Positions 60,957 through 64,000 of a stretch of 64,000 nt of DNA are shown here, in pieces (positions within the stretch are counted from its first letter, which is position 1; every line of letters begins with the position of its first letter). The stretch lies in the NCBI RefSeq assembly GCF_024662235.1, contig NZ_CP096276.1, forward strand, positions 1,922,001 to 1,986,000, given 5' to 3'. A program made the position numbers and the translations under genes. This stretch comes from Pimelobacter simplex (lineage in GTDB: Bacteria; Actinomycetota; Actinomycetes; Propionibacteriales; Nocardioidaceae). The notes beneath the pieces are model-generated. The model saw only the letters and a program-made list of their open reading frames with translations, ran no database searches and was not told where the DNA came from.

Positions 60957-61035
60957 CGCGGGCGGAGGTAACAACCGCGCTCCGCGGAGACATGTACTCG
61001 GTGACAGCAGTCCCCGATCTCCCCAGGAGCCCCGG

Positions 61036-61413
61036 ATGAACCTCAGGAAGCACGCCGCCGTCACGGTGGCCGCGCTGGCCCTCGGCCTGAGCGCCGCGCC
61101 CGTCGCCACGGCGGTCGCCGCCGACACGCCGGCCAAGGCGCCCTGCGCCACCCAGCAGACCCAGCTCGACCGGGCCGAGGCCAAGCTCGATGCCCTGACC
61201 GCGAGGTTCGCGGCCAAGCAGGCCAAGGTCCGCGAGGCCAAGGGTGCGGTCAAGGCGGCCGACACGGCCAAGGAGAAGCGCTCGGCCAAGGCCACGCTGG
61301 CGCTGGCCAAGGAGAAGAAGGCGACCGTCAAGAAGGCCAAGAAGGCGCAGGCCCAGCGGGTCCTGCACGCCCAGGCGCGCCTTGACAAGTGCCTGGCGGC
61401 CCACCCCGCCTGA
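61036..61413 (+). CDS. small secreted Ala/Lys-rich coiled-coil protein
   Basis: 125 residues. Seen: a signal peptide (about 1-29, ending in AVAADT), one Cys near 37 and one near 118, and between them a long Ala/Lys-rich helix with heptad-like spacing (about 40-115, many KEKK and KAKKA units). AGGAG lies 7 bases before ATG 61036. The two cysteines could clip the hairpin of a two-helix coil, by inference. I do not recognise the family. Two strong hairpins follow the stop codon. Confidence 0.7.
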   Translation: MNLRKHAAVTVAALALGLSAAPVATAVAADTPAKAPCATQQTQLDRAEAKLDALTARFAAKQAKVREAKGAVKAADTAKEKRSAKATLALAKEKKATVKKAKKAQAQRVLHAQARLDKCLAAHPA

Positions 61414-61427
61414 TCCGGCTGCTGCAT

Positions 61428-61449
61428 TGCGGTTTGGGACCAAACCGCA
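61428..61449. terminator. first hairpin between secreted coil gene and kshB
   Basis: TGCGGTTTGG and CCAAACCGCA form a perfect 10-base inverted repeat, practically a 9-bp stem with a GGAC loop. It sits just after the coiled-coil gene and should end its mRNA. Confidence 0.65.
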
Positions 61450-61453
61450 CGTT

Positions 61454-61487
61454 CTGAGGCCCGCCGGTTCCACCTGGCGGGCCTCAG
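61454..61487. terminator. second hairpin, ending at the kshB stop
   Basis: A 12-bp perfect stem (CTGAGGCCCGCC with its complement) and a 10-base loop, 4 bases before the kshB stop codon at 61492. It likely ends the ksh operon, and with the first hairpin makes a double bidirectional terminator. Confidence 0.7.
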
Positions 61488-61491
61488 GCGG

Positions 61492-62589
61492 TCAGCTGTA
61501 GGTGATCTTGACCGTGTCCGTCAGCGGCACCGACTGGCAACCCAGCCGGATGCCGTCGTCGAGGTCGTCCTTGTCGAGCACGTCGTTGTAGAGCATCTTG
61601 ACGTCGCCCTCGAGCAGCCGGATCGCGCAGGCCGAGCACTCCCCCTCGCGGCACGAGTACGGCGCCTTGACGCCCTTGCTCTCGAGGAAGTCGAGCAGCT
61701 TGGTGCGCGGGTCCCAGTCGTCGAAGGTGAACTCCTCGCCGTCGAGCTCGACCTCCACCTTCACCGGCCCGGCCGGCGCGTCGGAGAAGACGTCGGCCCC
61801 GGGGCCGTCGTCGTCCGACTCGGCGAGGGCGATCTCGGCCTCGGCCTCCTGGAGCTCGGCGAGGTCGCCGAACGGGTTGCCGCCGAGGGAGACGAACTTC
61901 TCCTGGTGGCGCAGGCTGCGCGGCACCTCGAGCTCCTTGAGCACGGTGGTGACCATCTTCATGAACGGCGCCGGGCCGCACACGAACGAGTCGTAGCCGC
62001 CGTACGTCGCCGCGAAGGCCCGCATCTGCGCCTCGGTCGGCAGTCCCTGGACGGACTCGAGCCAGTGGATGACCTGGAGCCGGTCGGGGTGCTCGGCCGC
62101 GAGCCGGGTGAGCTCGGCGGCAAAGATGACCGAGCTCTCGTCGCGGTTGGCGTAGAACACGACGATCCGGCCGGAGCCGTGGGCCAGCGCGGTGCGGGTG
62201 ATCGACATGATCGGCGTGACGCCGGAGCCGCCCGCGAAGAGCAGCAGGTCGGCGTCGAGCGAGGCCGGCGTGAAGATGCCGGACGGCGGCAGCACGCGCA
62301 GCGTGTCGCCCACGGCGAGGTTGTCGCAGATCCAGTTGGACGCGTAGCCCTCGGCGGTGCGCTTGACGGTGACCGTGAGCGGGCCTCCGTCGTGCGGGCT
62401 GCTCGAGAGCGAGTAGCAGCGCGCGGCGATACCGGTCTGGTCGCTCGGCACGGCCACGGTCAGGAACTGACCGGGCTTGTAGTCGAACTTCTCCTCCGCG
62501 CCCGCGGGCACGGCGAAGCTGATGGACTTCGCGTCGGCGGTCTCCTCGACCACTCCGACGACGTCCAGCACGAAGGACTCGATGTCCAC
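61492..62589 (-). CDS. kshB: 3-ketosteroid-9-alpha-hydroxylase reductase subunit
   Basis: Flavin/iron-sulfur reductase that passes electrons from NADH to KshA in steroid ring opening. 365 residues from GTG 62589, which has AGGGGAG just upstream. Order: FAD-binding barrel (RCYSLSSSP, near residue 58), NAD domain (LLLFAGGSGVTPIMSI, near 120; VCGPAPFMKMV near 205), then a plant-type [2Fe-2S] ferredoxin at the C-terminus with Cys 313, 318, 321 and 351. The order reductase-first, ferredoxin-last is that of KshB and PaaE/HmpX-like enzymes. The pairing with kshA upstream supports the steroid role over phenylacetate epoxidase. Confidence 0.9.
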   Translation of the reverse strand: MDIESFVLDVVGVVEETADAKSISFAVPAGAEEKFDYKPGQFLTVAVPSDQTGIAARCYSLSSSPHDGGPLTVTVKRTAEGYASNWICDNLAVGDTLRVLPPSGIFTPASLDADLLLFAGGSGVTPIMSITRTALAHGSGRIVVFYANRDESSVIFAAELTRLAAEHPDRLQVIHWLESVQGLPTEAQMRAFAATYGGYDSFVCGPAPFMKMVTTVLKELEVPRSLRHQEKFVSLGGNPFGDLAELQEAEAEIALAESDDDGPGADVFSDAPAGPVKVEVELDGEEFTFDDWDPRTKLLDFLESKGVKAPYSCREGECSACAIRLLEGDVKMLYNDVLDKDDLDDGIRLGCQSVPLTDTVKITYS

Positions 62590-62613
62590 GGAACTCCCCT
62601 ACTAAAAGATGGC

Positions 62614-62916
62614 TCAGTAGCCGTCGTACGCACCGATCGGGACAGCTCCGGCCCGAACGGCGTCGTCGATGCTAGCCATCAACCGAGCACAGGGCTTGTG
62701 CACGTCCCGCCCTCCGGGCGCCTGGCCTCGTCGCTGGAACTCTTGACAATCGGCCCGGGCTTCCGCGTTCCACTGCACCGAGGTCTGGTGGTCGCTGTTC
62801 TTCTTGACCCGGACCTTGGCCAGGCAGTCGAGGCACGCGACGTCGACGAGGCGGTCCTCGGTGTAGCGGCGCAGGTCATCGAGGGTCTCGTCACGGGTCG
62901 GGACGAAGGAGGCCAC
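62614..62916 (-). CDS. small four-cysteine protein between kshA and kshB
   Basis: About 100 residues from GTG 62916; the frame is open longer upstream, but only this start avoids overlap with kshA. Seen: SFVPTRDETLDDLRRYTEDRL at the N-terminus cut at its natural helix, ACLDC (a C-x2-C pair), then DCQEF and KPCARL, so four cysteines in all, and a basic middle (KVRVKKNSD). The spacing is not that of a Rieske or plant ferredoxin, though metal or zinc binding is possible. It sits in the ksh operon: 17 bases after kshA and 24 before kshB. I do not recognise the family. Confidence 0.65.
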   Translation of the reverse strand: MASFVPTRDETLDDLRRYTEDRLVDVACLDCLAKVRVKKNSDHQTSVQWNAEARADCQEFQRRGQAPGGRDVHKPCARLMASIDDAVRAGAVPIGAYDGY

Positions 62917-62933
62917 CAGGATCGACCCCGCTC

Positions 62934-64000
62934 TCAGGCGTCCGCGGGCGCGGCGGCCTCCGCGGCCGCCCGCCGGGCGAGGTTGTCGGCGACCTCGGCG
63001 TGCCAGTATTCGTTGGCCTTGGTGGTGTCGACCTCGAACTCGAAGCGGTCGGTCATCTCGGGCGCGATGTCGGCGACGTCGACGTAGAACTGCTCGTACC
63101 ACCGGCGCAGCTGGTAGACGGGGCCGTCCTCCTCGCACAGCAGCGGGTTCTGGACGGCGACCTTGTTCTCCCAGATCGCGACGTCCTGGAGGAAGCCGTC
63201 ACCGAACGACTCGGTGTAGCGCTCGGCGATGTAGGCGCAGGTCTTCTCGTCGAGGCCCTCGGGCTTGCGCACGCTGATGCCGTACTGGAGCGTGAACGAC
63301 TGCGGCCCGGTCGGGATGTGGCAGTTGATGAGGATGACCTCGGTGATGAAGCCCTTGTAGTCGACCTCGAGCCAATTGATCATGTACGACGGCCCGTAGT
63401 ACGTCGCGACGGACTTCAGCGTGGAGTTCTCGTCGCCGTAGCCGCCGCCCATCGTGTCGGGCCGGCCCTTCGACTCCATGAACTGCGTGGCGGTGTGCCC
63501 GTCGAAGATGTTGCGGAAGCTCGTCGGGAAGGCGAAGTGCACGTAGTAGAAGTGCGCCATGTCCGCGACGTTGTCGATCAGCTCGCGGCAGTGCGAGCCG
63601 TTGATCTCCTTGGTGTGCCACGACCAGGGCGTGTACTTGTCCGACATCACGTCCGGCAGCTCGGGCGGCAGGATCGCGTGGTCGGGCGCCGAGCCCTCCG
63701 GGTCGTGCCAGATGAGCAGCTGGCCGTTGCGCACGACGGTCTCGTAGCGCTGGGTCCGCGCCCGCAGCGGCACGCGCCGCGCGTAGGGGATCTCCTTGCA
63801 CTTGCCGTCGCCGCCCCAGCGCCAGTCGTGGAACGGGCAGGCGATGTGGTCGCCCTTGACCTCACCCTGGGTCAGGTCGCCGCCCATGTGCCGGCAGTAG
63901 CCGTCGAGCACGTTGAGCTCGCCGTTGCCGCCCTGCCAGACCACGAGCTTGGTCCCGAACCCGTGGACGGCGTGCGGCTTGCCGTCGGCGAAGTCCGAGG
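62934..64000 (-). CDS. kshA: 3-ketosteroid-9-alpha-hydroxylase oxygenase subunit (5' end cut by window edge)
   Basis: Rieske non-heme iron oxygenase that hydroxylates 3-ketosteroids at C9, which opens ring B with KstD. At least 355 residues are in the window; the first ~25-30 of a usual ~385 lie outside. Seen: Rieske box with C-x-H (GYCRHMGG) and C-x2-H (ACPFHDWRW), the His/Asp iron-binding segment NVADMAHFYYVHF, then FTLQYGISVRKPEGLD and a tail of Ala/Glu. Stop at 62934-62936. It is the first gene of the visible ksh group; its promoter lies beyond the window. Confidence 0.92.
   Translation of the reverse strand, partial: SDFADGKPHAVHGFGTKLVVWQGGNGELNVLDGYCRHMGGDLTQGEVKGDHIACPFHDWRWGGDGKCKEIPYARRVPLRARTQRYETVVRNGQLLIWHDPEGSAPDHAILPPELPDVMSDKYTPWSWHTKEINGSHCRELIDNVADMAHFYYVHFAFPTSFRNIFDGHTATQFMESKGRPDTMGGGYGDENSTLKSVATYYGPSYMINWLEVDYKGFITEVILINCHIPTGPQSFTLQYGISVRKPEGLDEKTCAYIAERYTESFGDGFLQDVAIWENKVAVQNPLLCEEDGPVYQLRRWYEQFYVDVADIAPEMTDRFEFEVDTTKANEYWHAEVADNLARRAAAEAAAPADA

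Noticed and set aside
61492..62589. KshB as phenylacetyl-CoA epoxidase reductase PaaE
   Set aside because: The domain order is the same, but no paaABCD genes are present and a KshA-type Rieske oxygenase lies just upstream.

Overview
The window is a gene-dense, very GC-rich chromosomal segment of an actinobacterium, most like the Nocardioidaceae (Nocardioides and relatives). This rests on gene content: WhiA, RbpA, a mycothiol-dependent maleylpyruvate isomerase-type enzyme, an acVLRF1 rescue hydrolase, the SufR-led suf operon, KshA/KshB steroid hydroxylase genes and an actinobacterial-type LexA box. I see 63 protein genes, no RNA genes, no insertion sequences and no CRISPR array. No gene-free stretch exceeds about 200 bases.

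Layout. 1-3183: glpD-glpK (glycerol use). 3267-6609: ABC/FtsX exporter. 6637-14815: ABC-F ATPase, a membrane zinc peptidase, an APH-like kinase, an ABC exporter with a divergent GbsR/MarR regulator, a GNAT, acVLRF1 and an SRPBCC protein. 14826-21310: complete sufR-B-D-Rieske-C-S-U-T operon. 21378-25276: two small membrane proteins, an Lrp regulator and a davA-davB lysine monooxygenase pair. 25300-28855: ABC exporter, ctaA and ctaB (heme A synthesis). 28935-33860: TetR plus a three-hydrolase operon. 33952-39625: tkt-tal-pgi-pgl. 39798-42056: a sortase fused to repeat domains. 42077-50842: rbpA, secG, tpiA-pgk-gap, whiA, yvcK, rapZ, uvrC. 50910-54837: TTC38-like protein, alpha/beta hydrolase, two Rieske lipoproteins and a secreted protein. 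54880-61413: uvrA and small enzymes. 61492-64000: kshB, a small Cys protein, kshA (cut by the window edge).

From memory, the order uvrC-rapZ-yvcK-whiA-gap-pgk-tpiA-secG-(pgl)-tal-tkt-ctaB-ctaA-ABC-suf matches the Rv1420-Rv1466 region of Mycobacterium tuberculosis. The sortase, the hydrolase cassette and the Lrp/dav cluster then look like local insertions into a conserved backbone, and zwf and opcA are missing from their usual place.

A strong pattern is the start-proximal promoter: at sixteen genes a TANNNT hexamer stands exactly 6 or 7 bases before an ATG or GTG, as expected for leaderless mRNAs. Operator-like sites sit where expected: a SufR-type site before sufR, a LexA box before uvrA, and palindromes between the divergent pairs ABC/GbsR, acVLRF1/SRPBCC and TetR/amidohydrolase. 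Inside operons, ATGA or GTGA stop/start overlaps are the rule.
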